Notes under the pieces: model-generated | The model's input: the letters and a program-made list of their open reading frames with translations, nothing else | Databases searched by the model: none | Told to the model about the DNA's origin: nothing | NCBI GenBank assembly: GCA_003477405.1 | Contig: QUDE01000003.1 | Span: 1-64,000, forward strand | Source of the DNA: Ruminococcaceae bacterium AM07-15 | GTDB lineage: Bacteria > Bacillota > Clostridia > Oscillospirales > Butyricicoccaceae | Length of the DNA: 64,000 nt | Direction: 5' to 3' | In this document: positions 38,515-46,736 of the stretch, one piece after another | How positions within the stretch are numbered: the stretch's first letter is position 1 | How the letters are laid out: each line of letters begins with the position of its first letter | Made by a program: the position numbers and the translations under genes

Positions 38515-39050
38515 AAACCATCAACCTGAAAAAATACTACTACCCAATTTGCAAGAAGGACACTTTTGTGGAAGTGCCGGACGAGGTTGCAGACGCCATT
38601 GTGGAGGAAAGCCGCGCAGAGAACGCAAATGACGCAAAGCAGCACTATCACTGTTACTCTCTGGACGCTTCACCCGGCATAGAACACCATTTCCCGGAAC
38701 AGGTCATCTCCCCGGAAGATATTCTGATGGAGAAAGAAACGGAACGGGAACAGGAGGCCGCCTATGCCCTGATGATGGAACGGCTCCGGGAGGCCCTTGC
38801 CACCCTGACGCCACGGCAGGCAAGCTGCCTGCACGCCCGGTTTTGGGAGGGCAAGCAGTTTAAGGAGATTGCCGAGGCCGAAGGCTTCACGACATCAGCA
38901 GCCATCGTCACGGTTCGCAACGCCATTATCAAGTTACAGAAATATTATATCAAGCGCGGCTGGATGAAGCCGCCGAAGGAGAAAACGATATGCACAAAGA
39001 CAGCACCGCCCAAGCGAAACAGAAAAAAGACGAGCGCGAAGAAGTCCTGA
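38511..39050 (+). CDS. Sigma-70 region 4-like regulator D
   Basis: The 179-residue paralogue starts MKTINLKKYYYPICKKDTFVEV and has HTH PRQASCLHARFWEGKQFKEI, AEAEGFTTSAAIVTVRNAI, then a Lys/Arg-rich tail. ATG 38,511, overlapping the previous stop, is chosen because it aligns with the starts of the paralogues; an in-frame ATG at 38,496 is possible. Its end overlaps the DUF3847 gene. Confidence 0.72.
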   Translation: MKTINLKKYYYPICKKDTFVEVPDEVADAIVEESRAENANDAKQHYHCYSLDASPGIEHHFPEQVISPEDILMEKETEREQEAAYALMMERLREALATLTPRQASCLHARFWEGKQFKEIAEAEGFTTSAAIVTVRNAIIKLQKYYIKRGWMKPPKEKTICTKTAPPKRNRKKTSAKKS

Positions 39051-39286
39051 AGGAAATCCGGCAGCTTGAGAACCGCCAGAAGATTTTGGAGAACAAGCAG
39101 CGCAACGAGGAACGCAAGGCCCGCACCCGCCGCCTGATTGAACGCGGGGCTATTTTGGAGGGCATTTTCCCTCTGGCCCCCGACCTTCCCGGCGTAGAGG
39201 TCAAGGCGTTCCTGATTGCCCTGTCCCATCTTCCGGGGGCGGCAGAACTGGCCGCAAAACTGCCGAAATCCGGGGACAAGCCGTAA
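38990..39286 (+). CDS. DUF3847 mobilization-associated protein (IME1)
   Basis: The 98-residue protein is a charged coiled coil (about residues 5-50) followed by RRLIERGAILEGIFPLAPDL. DUF3847 proteins consistently sit just before MobA-type relaxases, and a parallel gene exists in IME2, so a relaxosome accessory role is likely. Confidence 0.8.
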   Translation: MHKDSTAQAKQKKDEREEVLKEIRQLENRQKILENKQRNEERKARTRRLIERGAILEGIFPLAPDLPGVEVKAFLIALSHLPGAAELAAKLPKSGDKP

Positions 39287-39288
39287 GT

Positions 39289-39329
39289 CCCTTGTTTACA
39301 AGGGCGCACTTATACACCGTTGCCGGTGT
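39289..39329 (+). other. Putative oriT of IME1 (IncQ-type nick region)
   Basis: A perfect inverted repeat CCCTTGT / ACAAGGG (39,289-39,304) runs into AGGGCGCACTTATACACC, followed by a hairpin ACACCG / CGGTGT (39,314-39,329). On the minus strand the core reads TAAGTGCGCCCT, matching the nick region of RSF1010/R1162-type origins. It lies directly upstream of the relaxase gene, and the same layout is seen in IME2. Confidence 0.8.
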
Positions 39330-39595
39330 CGTGCGCGCGTCGTCGCAAAGTCCGCTTTGTTCCGTTTCCGCCTTGCGGCGAAAACTGCACACGCTCCCTT
39401 GCTCCTCCTTTCCCCACAAAAACCGCTCCGCTGGGTTTCCGTGGGGGCCCCATGTTTGGGCTGTTGCGCTCTCCGAGCGCGATGGGGCGCTACACTCCCC
39501 AAACCCCTTGTGCGCCCCGCGCAGCCAGACACCCGCTTCGCGTCTGTCCGGCTCCACGGAGCCTGAATACCCCTCACCGAAAGGAGGTGCCACTC

Positions 39596-41032
39596 ATAGA
39601 TTTTTGCCATATCCCCGTCAGTATCATCAAGCGCAGCGAGGGCCGTTCCGCTGTTGCCGCAGCCGCCTACCGCAGCGGAACCAAGCTGACGAATGAATGG
39701 GACGGCCTGACCCATGATTACACCCGGAAGGGCGGCGTTGTCCATGCGGAAATCATGCTGCCCGCCCACGCCCCGCCGGAGTTTGCAGACCGCTCCACCC
39801 TCTGGAACAGTGTGGAGCAGATCGAGAAAGCCAGGGACAGCCAGCTTGCCCGTGAGATTGAGGCGGCCCTGCCCCGTGAACTGTCCAGGGAACAGCAGCT
39901 TGCCCTTGTCCGGGCCTATGTGAAGGACAACTTTGTGGACAAAGGAATGTGCGCCGACTTCGCCATCCATGACAAGGGAACCGGCAACCCCCATGTCCAT
40001 ATCATGCTGACCGTCCGGCCCTTAAAAGAAAACGGTGCATGGGGCGCGAAGTGTCGCAAGGCATACGACCTGGACGAGAACGGCCAGCGCATCCCAGACG
40101 GGAAAGGCGGTTGGAAGAACCACCGGGAGGATACCACCGACTGGAACGACAAAGGGAATGTGGAGATTTGGCGGGCGGCATGGGCGGCCTATACCAACCG
40201 GGCATTGGAGGCCGTCGGTCAGCCTGCCCTGGTAGACCACCGCAGCTACAAGCGCCGGGGCATTGATAAAATCCCCTCTGTCCACCTGGGGCCAGCAGCC
40301 AGCCAGATGGAGAAGCGCGGCATCCGCACCGACAAGGGAGAAGTCAACCGGCAGATCGCCGCCGACAACAAGCTGCTGAAAGAAATCAAGGCCCGCATTA
40401 CCCGTCTCTACAACTGGTCGAAGGCCGAGGCGGAGAAGCCGGAGGGCCAGCAGCCCAGCATGATGGACTTGTGGGAGGCCCAGCAGCAGCTCAAGCGGCC
40501 TGACACCCGTACCGGAAAAATCCGGGCATTGCAGGAGAGCGCCGCCCTGTTCAATTTTCTGAACGCCAACGGCATCCAATCCATGCAGCAGCTCCATGAA
40601 AAAATTGCCGGTATGAACACCCGCTACTATGACCTGCGGCGAGAGATCGTCAAGGCCGAGCGCCGGATCGCTGTCCTCACCGAGCGCGGGGAGATGTGGG
40701 CGCAGTACAACGAGTACAAGGCCATTCATAAACAGCTTGCCAGGATGAAGCCGGAAAAGCGGGAGCTGTTCGAGCAGCGCCACAGCCGGGAGCTGATCCT
40801 CTATGACGCGGCAGACCGGTATCTGAAGGAACTGAAAGCCAGCGGAGAGGAACTTTCCCCGAAGGAATGGCGGCGCGAGATCGACCTGCTGACCGCCCAG
40901 AAGCAGGTGGACAGCATCGACATGAAGGCCATGCGGGAGGAACTGAAAGCCGTGGAACGGCTCCGCAAGGCCGCCGACCAACTGGCCCGCCAGGAACGGG
41001 ACAAGCCCCGCGACCGGGGGCCGGAGCGGTAA
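39596..41032 (+). CDS. MobA/MobL-family relaxase of IME1 (apparent ATA start)
   Basis: The 478-residue relaxase has the catalytic-tyrosine motif SAVAAAAYRSG near residues 18-28, the HUH-type metal motif with upstream Asp (HDKGTGNPHVHIMLTVRP), and a long C-terminal coiled coil. It should nick oriT at 39,3xx and lead the strand into the ICE channel. Eight bases after AAGGAGG the codon is ATA, exactly where the IME2 relaxase has its ATG, so I place the start there. GTG at 39,587 is in frame but overlaps the ribosome site. Confidence 0.85.
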   Translation: MDFCHIPVSIIKRSEGRSAVAAAAYRSGTKLTNEWDGLTHDYTRKGGVVHAEIMLPAHAPPEFADRSTLWNSVEQIEKARDSQLAREIEAALPRELSREQQLALVRAYVKDNFVDKGMCADFAIHDKGTGNPHVHIMLTVRPLKENGAWGAKCRKAYDLDENGQRIPDGKGGWKNHREDTTDWNDKGNVEIWRAAWAAYTNRALEAVGQPALVDHRSYKRRGIDKIPSVHLGPAASQMEKRGIRTDKGEVNRQIAADNKLLKEIKARITRLYNWSKAEAEKPEGQQPSMMDLWEAQQQLKRPDTRTGKIRALQESAALFNFLNANGIQSMQQLHEKIAGMNTRYYDLRREIVKAERRIAVLTERGEMWAQYNEYKAIHKQLARMKPEKRELFEQRHSRELILYDAADRYLKELKASGEELSPKEWRREIDLLTAQKQVDSIDMKAMREELKAVERLRKAADQLARQERDKPRDRGPER

Positions 41033-41058
41033 AGGGTACGGTGTTTTGCCGACCCCTT

Positions 41059-41085
41059 GCGGTGCGTCGCGTTTCACGACACACC
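41059..41085 (+). repeat. Palindromic repeat, copy 2
   Basis: The stem GGTGCGTCG / CGACACACC is in opposite orientation to copy 1 at 22,559. It is intergenic here, between the relaxase and a small Cys-rich gene. Confidence 0.65.
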
Positions 41086-41130
41086 TTTGCACAGAATTGT
41101 CAACATTCACTCATGGAAGGAGATTGCCTT

Positions 41131-41307
41131 ATGAAGCAGATTATTTTACCCGTCACTGTCCACCTGAATATCCGCCTGCCCCTTGCCCTCTTGCAGCCGG
41201 AACCGGCAGACGCGCCCACCGGCCCGGAGCCGGAGGCCCATGCCTGCCAGGGATGCGGTAACTGCGGCGGGTGCAGGAAGTGCCAGCATGAAGAAAAGCA
41301 AGCCTGA
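41131..41307 (+). CDS. Small Cys-rich protein
   Basis: The 58-residue protein has a hydrophobic first half and a Cys/Gly cluster near the end (ACQGCGNCGGCRKCQHEE), likely binding zinc or forming disulfides. An AAGGAG site precedes ATG 41,131. It overlaps the next Cys-rich gene, so they may act together. Confidence 0.6.
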   Translation: MKQIILPVTVHLNIRLPLALLQPEPADAPTGPEPEAHACQGCGNCGGCRKCQHEEKQA

Positions 41308-41686
41308 ACCCATCCCCGTCATGGACTACCGCCAGTACCGCAGAGCGCGGCGGCTGGTACATGAGTGCTGCAACTATGACGGCGGTAACTGTATCGCGCT
41401 GGACGATGGGGAGGAATGTGTCTGCGTCCAGTCCATTTCCTACTCCCTGCTGTGCCGGTGGTTCCGGGCGGCAGTGCTGCCGCTGGACAGAGAACTGGAA
41501 ACGGCCCTGTTCCACCGCCTGGACGCCAAGCGTTGCGCCGTCTGCGGGGCGCTGTTCACCCCCGGCTCCAACCGGGCCAAATACTGCCCGGAATGTGCCG
41601 GACGCATGAAGCGTATCAAGGCCGCCCAGCGTAAGCGCAAACAGAGGGCTAAATGTCACGCTTTAGGGGCCGAAAACCCCTTGTAA
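41288..41686 (+). CDS. Cysteine-rich VLP-domain protein
   Basis: The 132-residue protein has about nine cysteines, including VHECCNYDGGNCIALDDGEE and a zinc-ribbon-like CAVCGALF...CPECAGR near the basic C-terminus. This matches the cysteine-rich VLP family of mobilizable elements, whose function is unknown; DNA binding is plausible. Confidence 0.75.
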   Translation: MKKSKPEPIPVMDYRQYRRARRLVHECCNYDGGNCIALDDGEECVCVQSISYSLLCRWFRAAVLPLDRELETALFHRLDAKRCAVCGALFTPGSNRAKYCPECAGRMKRIKAAQRKRKQRAKCHALGAENPL

Positions 41687-41799
41687 ATCAAGGACTTTTT
41701 CGAGGGTGTCGCTGGGGGCCTGATAGATTTATCCTCTGGCCCCCAAAACGGCCCTCTAAATGCGTACAGAAGCCCAAAACGAACCCCAAGGAGGAACCC

Positions 41800-42552
41800 A
41801 TGTCAGACAATCGAAAATATTACTATCTCAAGCTGAAAGAAAACTTCTACAACAGCGAAACGATGGTTATTTTGGAGAGTATGCAGGATGGTCTGCTGTA
41901 CTCCAATCTGCTGCTGAAAATGTACCTCATGTCACTCAAAAGCGGCGGTATCCTCATGCTCAACGACCATCTGCCCCACACGCCCCAGACCATCGCCACC
42001 TTTACCCGCCATCAGGTGGGGACGGTGGAGAGGGCCTTGAAGGTGTTCCTTGAATTTGGCCTTGTGGAAATTTTGACCGACGGGGCCTACTACATGGCCG
42101 ACATCCAACTGCTGATCGGCCAGTCCTCTACCGAGGGGGAACGGAAAAAGAAAGAGCGTATGCGATTGAAGCGCCAAAAACTGCTCCCATCCGGAGGGGC
42201 GGACATTTGTCCACCATATAGCCGGGGGGACATTTGTCCACCAGAGATTAGAGATAAGAGATTAGATATTAGAGATAAGAGTATAGAGAATAGAGAGAGT
42301 GAGAGCGCCCGCACCTATGGCCGTTACCAGAATGTTTTCCTGACGGACGAGGAACTGGCAGACTTGCAGGCCAGCTTTCCCACGGTATGGGGCCAGTACA
42401 TCGAAAAGCTGTCCGAGTACATGGCTTCTACCGGCAAGCGGTATCAGAGCCATGCCGCCACCATCCGGCGCTGGGCCGGTGAGGACGCCAGGAAAGCAGC
42501 CCCACCCTCCCGCAACCGGGATTACAGCGTAAAGGAGGATGAAACCGTATGA
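41800..42552 (+). CDS. Phage replisome organiser-like replication protein (IME1)
   Basis: The 250-residue protein has the N-terminal replisome-organiser domain (YYLKLKENFYNSETMVILES, then GLLYSNLLLKMYLMSLKSGG), a variable linker and a C-terminal helical part. It overlaps the DnaC-like gene by four bases, the standard initiator/loader pair. It starts at ATG 41,800 after AAGGAGG. Confidence 0.82.
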   Translation: MSDNRKYYYLKLKENFYNSETMVILESMQDGLLYSNLLLKMYLMSLKSGGILMLNDHLPHTPQTIATFTRHQVGTVERALKVFLEFGLVEILTDGAYYMADIQLLIGQSSTEGERKKKERMRLKRQKLLPSGGADICPPYSRGDICPPEIRDKRLDIRDKSIENRESESARTYGRYQNVFLTDEELADLQASFPTVWGQYIEKLSEYMASTGKRYQSHAATIRRWAGEDARKAAPPSRNRDYSVKEDETV

Positions 42553-43412
42553 TTGAGATTACCGCAGAAATCCGGGCGCTGATCGACAAGGCAGCCGCCG
42601 GTATGGAACTGGCCGGGGACGAGTACATAGACCCGGCAGACGGCCTCATTCACTGTAAGAAGTGCGGCGGCCAGAGGCAGACTGTTGTGCCACGCTTTGG
42701 GAAACCGGGCTACTTCATGCCCCGCTGTATCTGCCAGTGCCAGCGGGAGGCCGAGGAACAGCGCAAAGCCACCGAGGAACGGCAGCGCCGCATGGAGCGT
42801 ATCAAGCGCCGGAAGGCCCAGGGCCTGCAAGACCGCTATCTGTACGACTACACCTTTGCCAACGACAACGGCCAAAATCCTCTGATGGACAAGGCCCGCG
42901 CCTATGTGGAGAACTGGAAGGAGGCTTACAAGAACAACACCGGCCTGCTGCTGTTCGGGGATGTGGGAACCGGCAAGTCCTTTTTCGCCGGTTGTATCGC
43001 CAACGCCTTGCTTGATCGGGATGTGCCGGTGCTGATGACGAACTTTCCCACCATTCTGAACCGCCTGACCGGGATGTTCGACCAGGACAGGGCCGACTTT
43101 ATCGCCAGCTTTGACGAGTACGACCTGCTTATCATTGACGATTTGGGTGTGGAGCGCAGTACAGAGTATGCGATGGAGCAGATGTTTTTCGTCATTGACA
43201 GCCGCTACCGCAGCCGCAGGCCCATGATAATCACCACCAACCTGAAGCTGGCCGAACTCAAGAACCCGCCTGACCTGGCCCATGCCCGTATCTATGACCG
43301 TATCCTGGAACGGTGCGCCCCGATCCTCTTTGCCGGGAAGAACTTCCGGGAGGAAAACGCCGGAGCCACCAAGCAGGCGGCGAAAGACCTTGTGAACCGT
43401 AAGCATGAGTAA
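42549..43412 (+). CDS. DnaC-like helicase loader ATPase (IME1)
   Basis: The 287-residue AAA+ protein has an N-terminal zinc-binding segment (HCKKCGGQRQT, RCICQC), Walker A FGDVGTGKS, Walker B LLIIDDLG and arginine-finger region YDRILERC. It should load the replicative helicase at the element origin. Confidence 0.88.
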   Translation: MIEITAEIRALIDKAAAGMELAGDEYIDPADGLIHCKKCGGQRQTVVPRFGKPGYFMPRCICQCQREAEEQRKATEERQRRMERIKRRKAQGLQDRYLYDYTFANDNGQNPLMDKARAYVENWKEAYKNNTGLLLFGDVGTGKSFFAGCIANALLDRDVPVLMTNFPTILNRLTGMFDQDRADFIASFDEYDLLIIDDLGVERSTEYAMEQMFFVIDSRYRSRRPMIITTNLKLAELKNPPDLAHARIYDRILERCAPILFAGKNFREENAGATKQAAKDLVNRKHE

Positions 43413-43455
43413 TTTTTTGCCGGACGGCGCAGCCCCGCCCGGAGAAAGGAGCGCC

Positions 43456-43647
43456 ATGAGCGAAGAAACCCGTACCATGCAGACCGCAGACACCACTCCG
43501 GCCAGAGCGCCGGAGGACGCCCCCGCGCTGGTAAAGAAAATCGGAAAGACCACCTACAAGGTGCGCGTCCATTTCAGCCAGACCAGCACCGAAACCATGA
43601 GCGACAAAATCAAGCGTATGCTCAAAAACGAGATACAGCAGATGTGA
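43456..43647 (+). CDS. TnpW-family transposon-encoded protein
   Basis: The 63-residue protein ends with the TnpW pattern KKIGKTTYKVRVHFSQTSTE, then TMSDKIKRMLKNE. The start 43,456 follows AAAGGAG; the longer frame from 43,405 overlaps the loader gene. Function unknown. Confidence 0.72.
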   Translation: MSEETRTMQTADTTPARAPEDAPALVKKIGKTTYKVRVHFSQTSTETMSDKIKRMLKNEIQQM

Positions 43648-43725
43648 CCGGCTGATAAAGCCAGCCGCCTTGTGCTAAACTGATGATGGTACACACCAAA
43701 ACTTTTAGCCAAGGAGGACATGAAA

Positions 43726-44091
43726 ATGCTGTACACAGAAAAAGAGAAAAATGAAATCGAGCGCGTCCGCAAAGTGTTCGAGAAACACATCCAACAAATG
43801 ACCGCTTATGATTTGGTTTGGTCGGACAAGGTCGGCTATGTGTGGCTGGCAATATCCCTTGACCCGGTTTATGTTGACACCGGCAACAGGATAGAGTCCG
43901 CAACTGCTCTTTGTTATGAGTGCTTGAATGATATAGCACTGGATGTTTTCGGAATGACCGGGAACGACCATGACTTTGAGGACGCCGACCCGCTGGAACT
44001 GGCCGAGATTAAGCGGCGATGGAAACCCTATATCGACCAGTTGCCGGAATATGCGTACCTTTGCGATGAGCTATTAAGTGGCCGCAAGTGA
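43726..44091 (+). CDS. Hypothetical acidic protein
   Basis: The 121-residue acidic cytoplasmic protein is not recognised. It has an amphipathic N-terminal helix and a WLAISLDPVYVDTGNRIESA segment. ATG 43,726 is preferred to 43,720 by spacing from AAGGAGG. It is the last gene of IME1, followed by a terminator. Confidence 0.6.
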   Translation: MLYTEKEKNEIERVRKVFEKHIQQMTAYDLVWSDKVGYVWLAISLDPVYVDTGNRIESATALCYECLNDIALDVFGMTGNDHDFEDADPLELAEIKRRWKPYIDQLPEYAYLCDELLSGRK

Positions 44092-44119
44092 CCCGCCTGC
44101 CTGAGTGTCAGGAGCATGA

Positions 44120-44147
44120 AAGTGCTTCTGGCACTTTTTTTGTAGCT
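44120..44147 (+). terminator. Terminator at the right end of IME1
   Basis: Stem AAGTGC / GCACTT with an A-run before and seven T after. Confidence 0.7.
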
Positions 44148-44190
44148 TTTTTGTGAATTTGATTAAAAAGTCCTTGACAACTCGTTTCGG

Positions 44191-45002
44191 GCAAAACCGC
44201 AAAATCCATTCTGATTTCCTGCGGTGCGCGCCTCGCCGTGTTCGATATTGCGGAGCTGCGGGAGGTCACTTCCTACGACGAGCTGGAGCTGGACACCCTG
44301 GGAGACCGGAAAACCGCCCTGTTCCTCATTATGAGCGACACGGACGATAGCTTTAACTTCCTGATCTCCATGTGCTACACCCAGCTGTTCAATCTGCTCT
44401 GCGAAAAAGCGGACGATGTGTACGGAGGGCGGCTGCCGGTTCATGTGCGCTGTCTCATTGACGAGTGCGCCAACATCGGCCAGATTCCTAAACTGGAGAA
44501 ATTGGTCGCCACCATCCGCAGCCGTGAGATTTCCGCCTGCCTGGTGCTGCAAGCACAGTCCCAGCTGAAAGCCATCTACAAGGACAACGCCGATACCATC
44601 ATCGGCAACATGGATACCTCCATCTTCCTGGGCGGCAAGGAGCCGACCACCCTCAAGGAGCTGGCCGCCGTGCTGGGCAAGGAGACCATCGACACCTACA
44701 ACACCGGGGAGAGCCGTGGGCGGGAAACCTCCCACTCGCTCAACTACCAGAAGCTCGGCAAAGAGCTTATGAGCCAGGATGAACTGGCCGTCATGGACGG
44801 GGGCAAGTGCATCCTCCAGCTGCGTGGTGTGCGGCCTTTCCTCTCGGACAAGTACGACATCACCAAGCACCCCAATTACCCATACACCGCCGACGCGGAC
44901 CCCAAGAATGCCTTTGACATTGAGGCGTTCCTGTCCACCCGGCTCAAACTCAAGCCCAACGAGGTCTACGATGTGTATTCGGTGGACGCAGAGGGCGCGT
45001 AA
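44191..45002 (+). pseudogene. traG/virD4 coupling protein, 3' part
   Basis: The remaining roughly 270 residues of the coupling protein begin in frame with GKTAKSILISCGARL. They include the Walker B segment VRCLIDECANIGQIP and the C-terminal VirD4 motifs (VLQAQSQLKAIYKDNADTI, FLGGKEPTTLKELAAVLG). A GTG at 44,238 might allow some translation, but this piece lacks Walker A and the membrane anchor. Confidence 0.9.
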
Positions 45003-45111
45003 ATCTGTTCCGCTAAGAAGGGAGTGATTTTATCTATTCGCCGCAACTGCCCTTTTGGGGCCATTGGCGTACAAAGCGGACAATCACCAAAAAATAATGA
45101 AAAAAGGAGGA

Positions 45112-45161
45112 CAGCCGGAATCAGGCCCCGGAAACCGGGTGCGGATTGTTCCGGCTTTTGT
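45112..45161 (+). terminator. Terminator/attenuator between traG and maff-2
   Basis: Outer stem AGCCGGAA / TTCCGGCT enclosing an inner CCCGG/CCGGG hairpin, with TTTTG after. Confidence 0.6.
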
Positions 45162-45215
45162 ATGCCTATGAACTATGACTAAGCAATGATTCAATGATTC
45201 CGGCTCATTCTGTAT

Positions 45216-45374
45216 ATGGCATTTTTTACTCAGGCAATCACCGTTCTTCAGACCCTCGTGATCGCCCTCGGCGCTGGCCTGGGCGTGTGGGGCGTTATCA
45301 ATCTGCTGGAAGGTTACGGCAACGATAACCCCGGCGCGAAGTCTCAGGGCATGAAGCAGCTCATGGCTAATTAG
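45216..45374 (+). pseudogene. maff-2 membrane protein, 5' part (split by IME2)
   Basis: Fifty-two codons remain: MAFFTQAITVLQTLVIALGA and onward through GYGNDNPGAKSQGMKQLMA, one membrane helix, then AN and a stop from IME2. The 3' part is at 55,501-55,566. Joined at the 12-bp repeat they give a 72-residue Maff-2 protein, a small membrane component conserved between VirD4 and VirB6 in Tn1549-like ICEs. Confidence 0.88.
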
Positions 45375-45440
45375 ATGTAACAAAAGCGAAGAAAGGAAAA
45401 GCACAATCCAGACGGAACCAGCGGTGCGGTCAAGAAGTAT

Positions 45441-45469
45441 TGTGGAAACACAAGATTTCTGCTATACTG
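45441..45469 (+). promoter_or_regulatory. Promoter of the XRE / beta-lactamase genes
   Basis: TTGTGG (45,441-45,446) and TATACT (45,464-45,469), 17 bp apart, are followed by the short palindrome GTACAGTAC (45,472-45,480), a possible repressor site. Confidence 0.6.
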
Positions 45470-45509
45470 GGTACAGTACACTTGACGATGGAAAGAGAGG
45501 CGGGAGCCT

Positions 45510-45713
45510 ATGCACATTAGCTATCAGCCATTATGGAACACCTTGAAAGAGCGTGGTATGAGAAAAGAGGACTTGCGGCTTGCCGCCGGTCTTACTACGA
45601 ATATGATTGCCAACATGGGCAAGGGCGAGCATATTAGCATGAAAACGCTTCTTCGTATCTGCGAAGCGTTAAATTGCGACATTGCAAATGTGATTAAACT
45701 TACCGATGATTAA
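45510..45713 (+). CDS. XRE/Cro-type regulator
   Basis: The 67-residue single-HTH protein (MHISYQPLWNTLKERGMRKE, DLRLAAGLTTNMIANMGKGE, ISMKTLLRICEALN) is of the compact Cro/CI type. It is 17 bp upstream of the beta-lactamase gene, so it is probably co-transcribed and may control it or the element. Confidence 0.85.
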   Translation: MHISYQPLWNTLKERGMRKEDLRLAAGLTTNMIANMGKGEHISMKTLLRICEALNCDIANVIKLTDD

Positions 45714-45730
45714 AAGCAAGGGAGAAAACT

Positions 45731-46681
45731 ATGAAGAAAATTATCTGCTTTTTATGCGTCTTATTAACTCTTACATTGTTGGTAGCCTGTACAAATACTA
45801 TGTCAGATAAGTACTCTGGTAACGATAGTGTGCAGTCAAATCAACAGTCTTTAGAAACCACATTTTCTGAAGAAAAACAAGAAGAATCAAGTGAAACAAC
45901 TTCAGCAATTACACAGTCTGAAAATAGCCAAATAAACTCAAGCGAATCAGTTAATGAAACATCTATTGATTTGAGTAAGGACTTTAATGGTATCAATGGT
46001 TGTGCTGTATGGTATTCTACTGCAAATAATCAATATTTTTATTATAATGAGGATTTGTGCAAGAAAGAAGTTTCCCCTTTTTCAACCTTTAAGATTATTT
46101 CTGCTTTAATCGGTTTACAGGAGAATATTATTGAAGACAAATCCTCTACAATGAATTATAATGGCACTCAATATCCCAATCCCGAATGGAATAACAATCT
46201 TAATTTAGAACAGGCTTTTCAGTCCTCTTGTATCTGGTATTTTAGAAAGATACTCGATGAAGCTGGAGAGCAAAATGTGCAAGATATTTTAACTGATCTT
46301 CAGTATGGGAATTGCGATGTTTCTGAATGGGAAGGTAGCGGTATAAATACTATTGATGAATTAAACGGGTTTTGGTTAGATTCTTCTCTTAAAATCTCAC
46401 CTTTAGAACAAGTTGAAGTGATGATGAAGATATTTGAAAGAGAAAGTAATTTAGACCACTCGAATATAGAAATTGTAAAAAACATTATGTTGATTAGTGA
46501 TAATGGCACAAAAAAGATTTATGGAAAAACAGGCAGCGGAAACAACCAAGCGTGGTTTGTTGGATTTACTGAGGAAAGCAATACCAAAGATTATTTTGCA
46601 ATATATTTGGATGACAAATCGCAAGAAAGTATTATTACTGGTAATACCGCAAAAGAAGTGGCTCTAAATATATTTGAATAA
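45731..46681 (+). CDS. Class D (OXA/CDD-type) beta-lactamase, lipoprotein
   Basis: The 316-residue precursor has a lipobox LVAC (Cys20), a Ser/Glu-rich linker to about residue 80 and a complete class D serine beta-lactamase domain. Motifs: S118-T-F-K121 (nucleophile and carbamylated Lys), S166-C-I168 in place of SxV, YGN at 192-194, FWLDSSLKISPLEQVE at 214-229 and KTG at 266-268. It should hydrolyse penicillins at the outer membrane face. The gene is markedly AT-rich against its GC-rich neighbours, which shows recent transfer from a low-GC donor. It has no BlaR-type sensor domain. Confidence 0.9.
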   Translation: MKKIICFLCVLLTLTLLVACTNTMSDKYSGNDSVQSNQQSLETTFSEEKQEESSETTSAITQSENSQINSSESVNETSIDLSKDFNGINGCAVWYSTANNQYFYYNEDLCKKEVSPFSTFKIISALIGLQENIIEDKSSTMNYNGTQYPNPEWNNNLNLEQAFQSSCIWYFRKILDEAGEQNVQDILTDLQYGNCDVSEWEGSGINTIDELNGFWLDSSLKISPLEQVEVMMKIFERESNLDHSNIEIVKNIMLISDNGTKKIYGKTGSGNNQAWFVGFTEESNTKDYFAIYLDDKSQESIITGNTAKEVALNIFE

Positions 46682-46688
46682 TCAATCT

Positions 46689-46736
46689 ATAACAGCCATT
46701 GTAGGAACAAATCTTCCTGCAACGGCTGTTTTTTAC
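46689..46736. terminator. Bidirectional terminator
   Basis: AACAGCC...TAGGAA / TTCCTGCAACGGCTGTT with a T-run, between the beta-lactamase and the convergent regulator. Confidence 0.75.

Noticed and set aside
37073..39050. Complete ECF sigma factors
   Set aside because: Only a region-4-like HTH is visible; no region 2 sequence for -10 recognition.
39320..39595. N-terminal extension of the IME1 relaxase
   Set aside because: The frame is open through the oriT region, but residues are not like relaxases and the ribosome site lies at 39,581; extension judged spurious.
45472..45480. BlaI-type operator ahead of the beta-lactamase
   Set aside because: GTACAGTAC is short and does not match the TACA-N3-TGTA dyad of BlaI/MecI; the nearby regulator is of XRE type.
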